DNA from: Cladosporium sp. IMV 00045 | Lineage: Eukaryota; Ascomycota; Dothideomycetes; Cladosporiales; Cladosporiaceae | DNA length: 28,657 bases | NCBI GenBank assembly: GCA_001931905.2 | Contig: MSJI02000214.1 | Span: forward strand, 1 to 28,657 | Direction of reading: 5' to 3' | Part shown: piece after piece, positions 17,978 to 28,400 of the stretch | Layout of the letters: each line of letters begins with the position of its first letter | Position numbering within the stretch: position 1 is the first letter of the stretch | Translations under genes and position numbers: made by a program | Notes under the pieces: model-generated | Told to the model about the DNA's origin: nothing | Databases searched by the model: none | The model's input: only the letters and a program-made list of their open reading frames with translations

Positions 17978-20479
17978 ATGTTCACCAACACGATGAGCAT
18001 GGAAGCGGAGACAGTGGACGCTCGACATGGTGTGAAGAGGAAACGCGCGAGTCGGGAAGGACTCCCAAAACGATTCCCCTGTCTCCATCCTGGATGCGAC
18101 AAACGATACTCACGAGCTGAACATCTCCAGAGGCACGCCTTGAATCACAGCTCCGACCCCTTGTATCGTTGCGAGGAGAATGGTTGCCACCAGACGTTCG
18201 TACGACAGGACCTTTTCGAACGGCATACCGCCAGGCATGGAACATCGTGTCCTGCTCAGAGCTCACCTGCAACAACACGAACAAGTGATGTGCGTGAGGT
18301 GGTTGCCTTTTCATATCCACAAGCGTCAGAGGATGACGGGCAATCACATGCGCCAGTACCAAGCTCTGCTCATCACAATGCTGAATTTCTAGTCGATGAA
18401 ATAACCATGGCAGGTGCGGACTGGTCGCTTCTTTCGCACGCAGGCGACGCCTCTGTTGTCGACCCATCTCAGAACAGCGACAATTTTGCCTCATGGCTTC
18501 TGAGTCCTCAAGCCCCTCATGGCTGGGATCTAGACCTCACTCCATTACTGTTTGCCGACTACGGTGTAGACTCTGGTTTGGGCCTGAGCAACAGCAATGG
18601 CTTCGGGGCAAGTCAATCAGAAATAGCCCCATCTGTTGATTCACTTGGGACATTGTTTGACGCAGCGAATGCGGATCTGGGGAATCTATCTCTACCACAC
18701 GCCACATACTCATTGGGCAGCAAGATCTCCATCTCTGGAAGACGGCTCAAGGAGATGAAGAACCTTATTCTAAGCTTCCGTTGCAGGAACGCATCCAACG
18801 TTTTCTTCAGTGATGCCGGAGCAGACAGTCTTCTCTTCCAGTCAGCTGAAGGAGACCTTCCCAACATCAGTGCCTCTGTCATCGATCAATGCGTGTCTTC
18901 ATTCTGGAAAGACGTGGCAGAGCAGATCTCAATCTTTCACTATCCAACGTTCTCCGTTGAGCATTGCCCTCCACTGCTGCTTTTGAACATTATCTCACTA
19001 GGTGCCGCGCAGCTGGTCCGAACTTCTTCTCCTGATGTCTTGAAACATTATCGAAGCTTTGCCGACATGATCATCACCAGCGTCCGATGGGAGATCTACA
19101 CACATGACGATGCTCAGCCTCCAGTCAAGCTGTGGGTAGCGCAGGCTCTCTTGTCGCTTGAATTCTACGAAAAGATGTACTCAAGTCGTCAACTACACGA
19201 ACGCGCACACATTCATCATGTCTCTACATTGACGCTACTGCGAAGAGGAAGTCCCCTGGGCGGGCAACCAGGTACAGAGATGCCTATCGATACCTCTACC
19301 AGCGCATCCCAGTATGCGAGCCGTGAGCAAAGTGAGAAACCACAGGTTCCAGTTGCTGACCCGGATGCATGGTGGAGACGATGGGCAAAGACGGAGTCTA
19401 TGCTGCGAGTCGTCTTCACAGCCTTTGAGATGGATACGTTGCACGCCATGATGTTTGGTCATGAGAGTAACTTGTTCCCCTACGACGTCAGTCTACCACT
19501 TCCTTGTGACAACATACTTTGGACAGCTACGTCTGCCGAACAGGTTCGCGAACTCGAAACCACTTTCTGCATGCAAGGCATTAGATCTTTGAAATTTCTG
19601 GATGGCCTCAAGAAGTACTTGCATGGCAACGACGTACAAACACATCAATATGCCCGCCAGATTTTGCTTGTAGGCCTGCTCAACGTCGGCTGGCATATTC
19701 GTCACCAAGAAAAACACATGCACCTGATCGACAGCGCCCCTGCGCAAGAGGAACGCAGCAAGTGGACGCGCAAGTTGCTTCGAGCGCTCGATCGATGGAA
19801 GCGCTCCCTGACAGACGTTCTCGAGAGCATCAAACCACACCAAACAATAAAATCCGATGACCGAAGCATGGCCAAGCCAAACACGCTCTATCGGCTGGCT
19901 TATATAACGATGCACGTCGACATAATCGACTGCCAGATTCTGGCTGGCTCGAAACTTTTATTGGGCAGACATGTCAGCGCGAGAGAGCGTGCTGGTGCAG
20001 CCTTTCGTGCTAAGACCTGGGCAAGCTCTCCAGAAGCCAACTTAGCAATCTTTCATTCTTTCAATTTGCTTTCGGAAACCCTCTTCCCTCAGCATATGTC
20101 GAGAAGTGACAGCGACTTATTGGAAAATGGAGCAGAATCCCACTACTCCAGTCGATCAGACCATTGTGTCTATCGTCCCTGGTCCCTCTACCTCGCCGCT
20201 CTTGCCATCTGGAAATACAACTACGCAAAGAGATCAAATTCACAGATCTCGAACACGAATTCGGCTTCAGCTGACAAGCAGAAAACTGTTTACGATTACA
20301 TCTCGAAGCATGCTAAGTCAGATGACCCACTCACATTGTCAGAAAGTGTATCAAAGCCCGATTGCATAGCACTTCTTCAATTCCTTGCAGACGACCTTGC
20401 TACAGCAGAACCTGAGATCTTGACCGAGGCTTCAAAACGACTTCGCGAATGCTGCAAATTGCTTTTTTCTCCAGTCTGA
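17978..20479 (+). CDS. C2H2 zinc-finger transcription factor with fungal-type regulatory domain
   Basis: A single exon of 833 residues. A basic stretch, KRKRASREGLPKR, precedes two C2H2 fingers: Cys35/Cys40/His53/His57 and Cys65/Cys70/His83/His87. Helix positions -1, 2, 3, 6 are R, E, H, R in finger 1 (typical for GGG) and R, D, L, R in finger 2 (G-rich triplet). The long remainder (about 280-700) resembles the 'fungal specific transcription factor' middle region, with blocks such as FWKDVAEQISIFHYPTF and SLEFYEKMYSSRQLHERAHI. It sits at the end of the D-amino-acid gene set and its own promoter holds three copies of the G5/C5 motif, so it is the likely pathway regulator. Two in-frame Mets at residues 6 and 8 are alternative starts. 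The C2H2 pair with this domain is well known in Pezizomycotina. Confidence 0.9.
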   Translation: MFTNTMSMEAETVDARHGVKRKRASREGLPKRFPCLHPGCDKRYSRAEHLQRHALNHSSDPLYRCEENGCHQTFVRQDLFERHTARHGTSCPAQSSPATTRTSDVREVVAFSYPQASEDDGQSHAPVPSSAHHNAEFLVDEITMAGADWSLLSHAGDASVVDPSQNSDNFASWLLSPQAPHGWDLDLTPLLFADYGVDSGLGLSNSNGFGASQSEIAPSVDSLGTLFDAANADLGNLSLPHATYSLGSKISISGRRLKEMKNLILSFRCRNASNVFFSDAGADSLLFQSAEGDLPNISASVIDQCVSSFWKDVAEQISIFHYPTFSVEHCPPLLLLNIISLGAAQLVRTSSPDVLKHYRSFADMIITSVRWEIYTHDDAQPPVKLWVAQALLSLEFYEKMYSSRQLHERAHIHHVSTLTLLRRGSPLGGQPGTEMPIDTSTSASQYASREQSEKPQVPVADPDAWWRRWAKTESMLRVVFTAFEMDTLHAMMFGHESNLFPYDVSLPLPCDNILWTATSAEQVRELETTFCMQGIRSLKFLDGLKKYLHGNDVQTHQYARQILLVGLLNVGWHIRHQEKHMHLIDSAPAQEERSKWTRKLLRALDRWKRSLTDVLESIKPHQTIKSDDRSMAKPNTLYRLAYITMHVDIIDCQILAGSKLLLGRHVSARERAGAAFRAKTWASSPEANLAIFHSFNLLSETLFPQHMSRSDSDLLENGAESHYSSRSDHCVYRPWSLYLAALAIWKYNYAKRSNSQISNTNSASADKQKTVYDYISKHAKSDDPLTLSESVSKPDCIALLQFLADDLATAEPEILTEASKRLRECCKLLFSPV

Positions 20480-20594
20480 TCGATAGTCATACAATTTGCT
20501 TCTATTTCTAGCCGACAAGCTTGCAAAAGCAGCTAAAAACCTGTTCAAATGGATCCAAAGCAGAATCAGTCAACACCAAAATTGCCGTTCTGAA

Positions 20595-21745
20595 TCAACC
20601 CTGGAAAGTCGGGTTAGGATACAAGACCAAAGGGGACGGCCCTTGCGGCGTGCCAAAGGCGTCCTCAAACTGATTCTTCCACCACTCGACGGTCGCACGA
20701 TCGTTCTCAAACTGCCGGAAACCAGCTGTCTGCGTAACGTTGCTCAGCAGAGGATTCGTCTCCTCCGTCTGCAAAGCATACTGCGTGCTCGACTGGGTCT
20801 CCTGGAACTCCCTACTCGCCAACCAAGAGATGAACAGCTTCGACGCCTCGGGCCTCGGCGTGCTTGCGAAAATAGCACCCGTCTGCGCCCAGGTCATGTA
20901 CTGGTCATTGGGGATCACGTCGCCCCACCAGTCCTCCGAGCCAGCACCGCCGCTGGTGAATGTGAGTGCTCTTGACGAGTTGGTCGAATTGTGCTGGTCC
21001 TCGAGTTCGAAGACGGGGGTGCCGGTGCCTCGCACCCACTGGACGTCGTTTGCGGCGACGCCCTCGAGCCAGGAGTGGCCGTATTTGGAGACGATGAGGG
21101 CGAAGAGGTAGGCTACGGCATCGTCGTCGTTGGGCCAGGTTAGAATGAGCTTCGACTTCCAGGCCGGGTCTGCGAAGGCTTCGAAGGTTGATGGGACGTC
21201 GGAAGCATCGAGCTTGGTCTTGTCGTAGAGCAGGTGACCGAAGTTGTCTGCACGAGTGTCAGTCTTCGAAGTCTTTCGATAGTTGAAGAGGCAGACTCAC
21301 AGTTGAAAAGACCCAACCAAGCGCCATCATGATCCTTCTCCCCATTGAAGATATCATCGAACTCCGCAGGCTTGTAGTACAGCAACCTGTTCTGGCTCTT
21401 CCACCTAGGAAAGTCCTGCAAAGTCTGCAGAACAGCGATGTCCGCGACATGGCCTCCCTCGTAAAATGCTCTATCAGCGCGTCCATCATGATACTTGCTG
21501 AGGTCGACCGTCAAGTTCAACGGGATGTTCGGGAAACGTTCCTTCCACGCGCTGCGAACACCATCGCCCTGTTCACCAGCATCGCCACCCCAAAAGACCT
21601 GAAGCGGCTGACTGCCATTCGAAGACTCCTGCTGAGCAGCGGCGTAGATTTCATCGAGAGACCTCGTCTCCTTCGGCACGTTGGGCTGCCATTGGGCAGA
21701 AGCGCCGATGATGGCCAAGGGCAACGCGGCGGTTTGGATTCTCAT
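20595..21745 (-). CDS. secreted bacterial-type extracellular solute-binding protein
   Basis: Two exons on the minus strand, 21745-21301 and 21247-20595, with a 53-nt intron, give 365 residues. A signal peptide is visible (MRIQTAALPLAIIGASAQ). The body resembles family 1 type periplasmic binding proteins of bacterial ABC importers, often labelled Fe3+/thiamine/spermidine binding: LQVFWGGDAGEQGDGVRSAWKERFPNI at the first ligand edge, then HVADIAVLQTLQDFPRW, and late in the chain WAQTGAIFASTPRPEASKLFISWLAS. Fungi have no matching ABC importer, so the role is open: ligand scavenging, effector or enzyme. The downstream gene set has no matching transporter. The promoter region lacks the ACCCCCAA motif. 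The stop at 20595 faces the stop of the transcription factor gene 115 nt away. Confidence 0.82.
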
Positions 21746-23668
21746 TGTATCGAACAAACACGAAGGTACGAGTTGAAGGAACGAAATGCGACGATCACGG
21801 TCTATCACCTCAATACATATACACAACAGCCCATCTGTCGTCATGTGGAAACCCTATAGTGCTTCCGTAAGCCACCCTTATACACTTCATTCAATTGACT
21901 TTTCCCACGTCCCCACTTCTGCGCAGGATTCCGCTGTGGGGAGGCGAGGGTTTTTGGCCTTTGCGCAGGAGGTCTCATTTAGAATCATCCTGTTAAGCTC
22001 CTTGCTTCGTAAGACCATTGATCCTGATGAATGATTCAAGATGCCGCACCCTCTGCCGACCGTTGTGCACGCGGCCGTTGGCAATTCCTCGACGCCGAAT
22101 TCGAAAGCATGCCGCGATTTAGCTCCATTTCGCATCGCCTCAGCCACGACGTCGCGGCTCTAGACTGCCAAGTTGACTGCGTGTATTATTGGTAATAATG
22201 CGGAATGAGGAGGTTGACGAGATGAACCATAACCTAGTGTTTGTTTGGTTGGGTTAGAATGAAGAATACCGGTAAGATCTTGATGCCCCCGTCTGACAGC
22301 AAAAAACCAAAAGCCTTCGTGCTCGCTCCTCCTTCTTTTCTTTTTCTCTGCGTCTATCTTCTTCTCGACATTATCATCATCCTATTCCATTTCCCTCCCA
22401 CGAACCTGCTCCACGATCCTCCGCCCTTACCTTACCCTCGAGCCAAAGAAAGAAAAAATCATATCGCATATATCGATCAGGTCCTTGTAAAGCCCTAAAA
22501 TCCGATCTCCGTTCGGTGAAGAAACCATCTTCGATCGAACATGTCATATAAGCAACCTCTACACACTTCTAGCATACAAGATACTCAACTTTCTAAACAA
22601 CCGCCAACCTAGTCGAGACCATTTCAAAACCTCTGTCGAAAAGCAAAAGAAGAAAAAGAAAGAAGGAAAGAAAAAGGAAATAAGAAGACAGGCACAGAAG
22701 AAAAGTAGGAAAAGAATAAATAATAAATGAAAAGAAAGGAAGAGGAAGATATCAGGAACCAAGAGAGCAAAAGCATCAAAGCAGCATTCAATAGCAACGA
22801 TCACAAAACCACAGTAGAAAAAAAGAAAAAAAGAAAAACAATGAAGAACGAAAGAGGATCGGAAGAGAACGGTGATCTTAATCTCTATCTCATACAGAAG
22901 GGGTATAAAAAAACCATTCCACCCTTCGCCCAGCACCCAGCACCGAAGGCCCCCCTTTAGTGAGTATGTGATCATGCGCCCATGCTTTCCCCGCGCACAT
23001 ACGATTAAAAAAGAACTTACGGAGACAGTTGAAAATAGAAAAAATGAAAAACCATAAGAATAGAAAGAAAAAGAGAGAGAGAAAAGTCGAGGATTTTATG
23101 CAATTGACAGGAACGCGTGCTTTTCGAATGAATCTCGATCCTTGTGTATGAAGGTTTTCGAAACGCCGTTTGTAGGATGGTAATGCCGTTAGTGATGGTA
23201 TGGCGTGTGTTTCGATCGAATGTGAATTTGTGATCTGGACTGTTTACTTGTTGTGTGCGATTTCAAGGATTTGATTCGTCCATTATGTGTGTTGGCTGAA
23301 AAGACCAGTTCGGTGTGTATTACTCGCCGTGTGAGTGTCATGGTGTATGAAGAGGAGTAGAGCTGTATGTATTGGTCCGCCGCTCTTGGCCGCGAGGCAT
23401 AACGTCGTGTTGCTGGTCGTGGTGCGAGCTGGATATTCCGGCGAACAACGTTCGATGTCGGCAAGCCTTCTTTTCGAAGCTGTTCGCCGATGCAGTCTAG
23501 TGATCGACCTCGTGGTGACCACCTCCAACTTTCAGAGCCTTTCCACTGGAAATCAATGTAGGAAGTCCTCGCATGCCGTTCTTGCAACTCGATCCAGCTC
23601 TCACAACTCCAGGCTCAATTTCATGATGGACATGGTTGTTCATCATATCTCCGAGAAGACGTCCCAGC
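21746..23668. other. long intergenic region with purine-rich tracts
   Basis: About 1.9 kb between the start of the solute-binding protein gene and the stop of the kinase gene (both minus). No coding region is recognised. On the plus strand there are three A/G-rich blocks: about 22625-22760, 22815-22862 and 23036-23092, made of AAAG/GAAA-type runs (pyrimidine-rich on the minus strand). The proximal part should hold the solute-binding gene promoter; the distal part may be kinase 3' untranslated sequence. ORFs here are low-complexity. Confidence 0.5.
22625..23092. repeat. low-complexity purine-rich blocks
   Basis: Three stretches of nearly pure A and G on the plus strand (about 22625-22760, 22815-22862, 23036-23092), with simple units such as GAAA and AAAAG but no regular period. 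Confidence 0.7.
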
Positions 23669-25452
23669 TCAGCCCGAACTAATGACCACTCTCGCGCCCT
23701 CCTTGCCCAAAACACCCCTCTCCTTCTCCTTGCCCTTCGGACTACGATCGCGGCCCTTCTTCCTCGAGAACAAACCCAGCATGCCCGGTGAGCGTTCAGC
23801 CCTCTTGTCACGAGCGCTCTCATCAACCATACCCGCGCTCTGATTCGCCATATCGCTCCAGCTGCCTTGCTCGTTCAGGACGACCTGCACGCCACCACCC
23901 ATGGAAGTGCTGCGTGTGCTGCCTCGCGGGCGGGGCGGAGGGCGCGATGTCGAAGGTTTGTCAGACGGCGCGGTATCTTCGTACCGGACTGTTCGTGGGC
24001 CTCTTTCCCGAGGTGGGTCGCGGGCTGGTTGAGGAAGTTCTGATGTTGGCGGTATAGGGGGAATTGGGGGAAGGTCTGACTGAGGTGGTGGGCCTTGGGG
24101 TGGCATGGGGTACAAGGGAGGAGATCCGGTTCCGGAGCGAGTCGATGAGCGGGTGCGCGAAGTGCTTCCTGGTGTGTGTGCTCTGGGCGGTGGGGTGGAT
24201 CGCCCTTTATCTTGTTGCCTGACTGTTTCTACAGATGGGTTCTTTTCCGATCCGGCTGGTGCTGGTGCAGAAGCTGCAGCGGCGGCTGCGGCTGCGGGAT
24301 CTCTAGTCTCGGGGACGAGGGTGTAGTTGAAGGGCTCGAACATCGTCTCGACCATGCGGTGCAGTTCGTCCGCACGAATCTCTTGAGGTGTGGCATCATC
24401 TCGCAATTCTGCGCGAGGCTTCTGTTTCCGCGCTCTGGCCTCCAACGGTGCTTCCTCGAGAAGAAGTTCCTCAAGATCGTATGTCGCATCGAAATTTGTC
24501 TTTTCGCTGGAAGGGCAAAATACCGGCTCGATTTCCTTTCTGAGCAAAGCATTAAAGTCAAGCTCCCTGAAGAAAGGGTTGTCGGTGAAAGTATCGAATC
24601 CAGCAGAGCCAATTCTCTGTGTCTTGTCCTTTTCGAGAAGACTGCTGATTGCATGCAGACAAGGCATCGAAACAGGCGGAGATGTGACGGGGAATGATGG
24701 GTCTGCCTTGACGATGGCCTGCGCCAAAGCATCGTGATGGCTGGCCTCGAAAGGTCGCTTGTTGTAAATGCACTCGTAAAAGAGTACGCCCAGCGACCAC
24801 CAGTCAACTTCTGAGTGATATCCCTTGCCCATGTATACTTCCGGTGCCAGATAAGCCAAAGTTCCAGATTTACTAGTAAGTGGCTTATGGGGCGTCAGGT
24901 CGGAAGCCACATTGAAGTCTGCCAAATGGACATGGCCTTCGTTGTCCAGTAGTACGTTATCGGGCTTGACGTCTCGATGTACGATTCCCTGTCCGTGGAC
25001 GTATCTGAGCGCACAGCCAAGCTCTGCTACCCAGAATCGCACTGCTTCTTCGGTGAAGGTCTTTCTTGAAATGTGGAATCGGAGATCTCCACCAGTCATC
25101 AAGTCCACGACAATGTATCTTTCCCTAATGTCAGCGCACGTTCTCTTGAATGTCCGTATGGAAGGACGACTCACAAATACTCCATATCCTGAAAGCTGTA
25201 CCGCAAGTTGCACAGGAATGGATGGTTCAAGTGCTCCAGCATCCTTCTCTCTCGTATTATATTCCTAACACTTTCCGAGCGTACCACTTCATCTTTCCGG
25301 ATGTATTTCAGGGCAAACGTGAGACCGGTATCCTTTCGCTCGACAATTCGTACTTTTCCGAATGCACCCTTTCCGACAACTCGTAAAAGTCGGAAGTGAT
25401 TAAGGTTGACCTCGTCGGTCATGCAGATTGGCTTGCCATTTGAGTTACCCAT
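23669..25452 (-). CDS. AGC-type protein kinase, STK32/YANK-like
   Basis: Two exons on the minus strand, 25452-25175 and 25118-23669, with a 56-nt intron, give 575 residues. The kinase domain spans about residues 20-285. Seen: the Gly loop GKGAFGKV (27-34), Lys49 in FALKY, the catalytic loop HRDVKPDN with Asp142, the metal-binding loop as DFN (160-162) instead of DFG, SGTLAYLAPE, and DWWSLGV. DFN with VVDLMTGGDLRFH is characteristic of the STK32 (YANK) group. The N-terminus MGNSNGK could be myristoylated at Gly2. The C-terminal half is low-complexity: an eight-Ala run, Pro-rich and Ser/Arg-rich segments, and a basic end (FSRKKGRDRSPKGKEKER), suggesting a disordered regulatory tail. Substrates are not known. 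It is probably a conserved housekeeping regulator unrelated to the cluster. Confidence 0.92.
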
Positions 25453-28400
25453 GGCGGGTAGTAGGCTCGGCCGCTATCGAGCGGCGTTGTGAATTATCGA
25501 ATTATCGGTAGGGACCTGAAGTAGATCGAAAGTCAGCATTTGCGCATTGTGAAAATGTCGTTTTGGTTCACACGTCGCCCATCTGGCTTCATCCACGAAC
25601 GACGATGATCGACAGACGCAGTCCGGCGTCAGGGTGGTTGACCTGCAGCATACGTACAGTATTCGTCCTAGGGACGTGGTATCTCGCGCGCCGCAAACAG
25701 CGTAGGCGAGAAGGGATGTAGCCAACCTTGAACTCCAAGGGCAAGAGAAGATAACAAAAACACTCCCGGGCTGTTGGCAATGTTTATTTCCAGGAAAGAC
25801 TACCGCAGCATGTCCCTTAGTGGTGAAGAGATGAAAAGCGTGGTAGGTCAAAAGTGTATGCTTGCAATCAGCAACAGCAGCGATTCCATACGAAAGGCAA
25901 CCCCTCAATGAAAAGGCTACCTCTCCCTCAGTACTTCCTCTCCGGCAAATGCCTTTGTTGGAGACGTCAGATGCCGCGATGGCCTTCCCAATTGCGCTCG
26001 GAGTGCAGCAATGTATGCAAGCTGCCGGGGTGCCGACGTCAAGATAGCGTGGCCTTGTGCGACGTGGGCGTGAGCAATGGTGAGAGGCGGTGCGGTGTTG
26101 CACGAGGGCGTGATGTGAGAGAGCAAACCGGGATGTCGGGACCGGCGTGGTAGGTGGAGGAAGGTGGTGGGTGGTGACAGGCACGGAGTAGTGAAGGCGC
26201 TTTCAGTTGCGAGAAGTGAGATGCAAAAGACCTGAAGCGGAAGGGGCTGCCGGAGCCGCGTGGGAAAGGCGTGGGCAAGGCGAGGCGGTAGGCGACAAGC
26301 CGATAAGCGGTATGCGGTGCACGAATGGGTTGACCGGGGTGGTGATGTTGATGGGTGAGAGAGATAGAGCGGGAGTCGCAGTGTGGCGGCTGATGAGGGT
26401 GCAGCGTGGTTAGAGTGACAGGGAGAGAGCTGACAACTCGTGATGTGTGGCTGCTGCTTCTACTCTCTCAGCTGTAACCAGAGACAGAGAGGGGAGGGGA
26501 TGGAGCGGTCGGAGGTTTGTCGGAGTTGGTGAGAACAGGGAGACGGCGGTGGCGGCGTGGGCGGTTTTTGGTGGAGAGGGAGGTGGCCTGGCCTTGTGGG
26601 CGGAGGAGTGTTTCGAAAGGGGAGGATCAGCGTCGTGCTTCTGGTTCATGCCATGAAGGACGCAGTACACGAATCATGCAACTGATACAATGAGAGAACG
26701 CCGCAATGCACGCGCCACAGAGCGAGAAGTAAGAAAGAAAACACTGTTAAAGACAGACGGACACGAGAAAGGGACCCTGATCGCTTCCTCTACGTTACCA
26801 GGTATCCTTCTAGAAAAATGCGAGAATGGCTTTTGCAGGGTTGGACGGTTGAAGACCTTTCCGTTTGCCACTCGTCTAGCACGTGTGATCGTGCATATCC
26901 CAGATCCTTACATTTCTTGTCCTTCGCGAGGCGCATAATCGATCATCCCGACACACGATATCAATTTACAGGATTCACGTAGACAACAATGCATGACAGA
27001 CCTCCTATTCCACGAGGTGTCATCTCACATCAATACCAAAATGGCCCCCAAATACAAAACCACGCTACTACTCTCCCTCACTCCCTCGCCTCCCCCAAAA
27101 AGACCCAGCTGGACGGACGCCCAGCGCGCTCTAAATTTGCTTTTCCCTTTTGCTTGGAGCTTCGCCAGGACCAGCCAGCGCCACCCGCTCGAGCCGCATG
27201 TCCCGAGCACGTCTTGAGTTCGCGTGGTGGGCGGTCGTCTTCGAGTAAAAGAGAGATGGATGCTCTTTGAAACAACCCGTCCCTCGTTCATTTCTCACGA
27301 ACAGCCGAAAGGATTCCTCGCTAACTGCGGGAATACCTCGAGGTTCAGCTCGAGTAGCGTGGTTTCGAGTCCATCTGATGATGAGGGGGATGCTTTCGAC
27401 TTCACTTCTTGCATGCCCATGGTATCAATGGGAAACTCCTCTGTTGTTACTGCATACCAATCTCTTCACGCACTTCCTCCTCTGCATTACGAATTAAACT
27501 CACCTAATCTTCTCGGCCTCCCAACCCGAACCAAAGAGACGGCAAAAAACTTCACAGCCCTATCGGCACCTCCGGCGATGGGCGTTCCTTTCTCCCTTCC
27601 AATCCCAATCCCATACTTCCCAATTCCCCCCCAAGACTTTCGCCCAACACCCATTAGCCTCCGCGGTCCGAATTGACAAGTCTACGACGGAATGCCGAAA
27701 ATACCCCCATCCTCTTTGAAAAGCCGAAATGACAGATAAACAATAATAAGGTACTACCGGGGCTTACGAATGCTGTTGATGCACATACACGTCGTTCTTG
27801 TCGCGTCTTCGCTTGTCTCCGTCTATCTCTCCCTTTCGGAGTCGCGTCCGCTGCAAATTCACTTCCTTGGATAGATCAGACCTGCACACACAACTACTGT
27901 AGCTACTAAGCGACAAAGCGACAAAGCAAGGACTGCACGATCCATGTTCAATTCCAAGCAGTGCCGTCACACCGCATTCCCAGGCACCTACTTGCTCTTC
28001 ACGCTTGCAATCATACGTACTAAACCTAGGTAAAGAGCCCATCGTCTGTCTCGGCGCCGTGGAGAAGAATACGGAGCCGGCTCGCGTAGCATGGACGCCC
28101 TTCGTTACTTCGTACACCACCCGAGCCACAAGTAGGTACGGTAGGCACGGCAGGTCGCCAAATCACATCTCAGAGAAAGCGGATTCTGTACAGATCTACA
28201 AAGAAAGAACGGTATTTACCGACCAAGCGCGCCCATCTTCTCCACTCCCTGTCTATCAAACCCACAGAAAACCGGTATGATCTTCCACGCTATGCAACTA
28301 CAGTATGTACTATCAAGGTAGCGATGCTTCCTGGCAGTAGTAGTATTAAATAGTAGTAGCTCACGGTCTCGTAGAGGGTGTCAATAGACGAACAAGCGAA

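Noticed and set aside
22559..22975. 138-residue Phe/Leu-rich minus-strand ORF
   Set aside because: It is the translation of the pyrimidine-rich complement of the purine tracts; hydrophobicity is a composition effect.
25474..26184. 236-residue minus-strand ORF just upstream of the kinase
   Set aside because: No domain, not in frame with the kinase, and rich in Cys/His/Ser as in random GC-rich sequence; probably kinase leader.
27045..27052. GCCCCCAAAT match to the cluster motif at 27 kb
   Set aside because: It lies in C-rich sequence far from the cluster, is a single copy with a G in place of A, and is likely a chance hit.
27224..27676. 150-residue plus-strand ORF
   Set aside because: No recognisable domain, Pro/Ser-rich from a C/T-rich tract; coding status cannot be supported.
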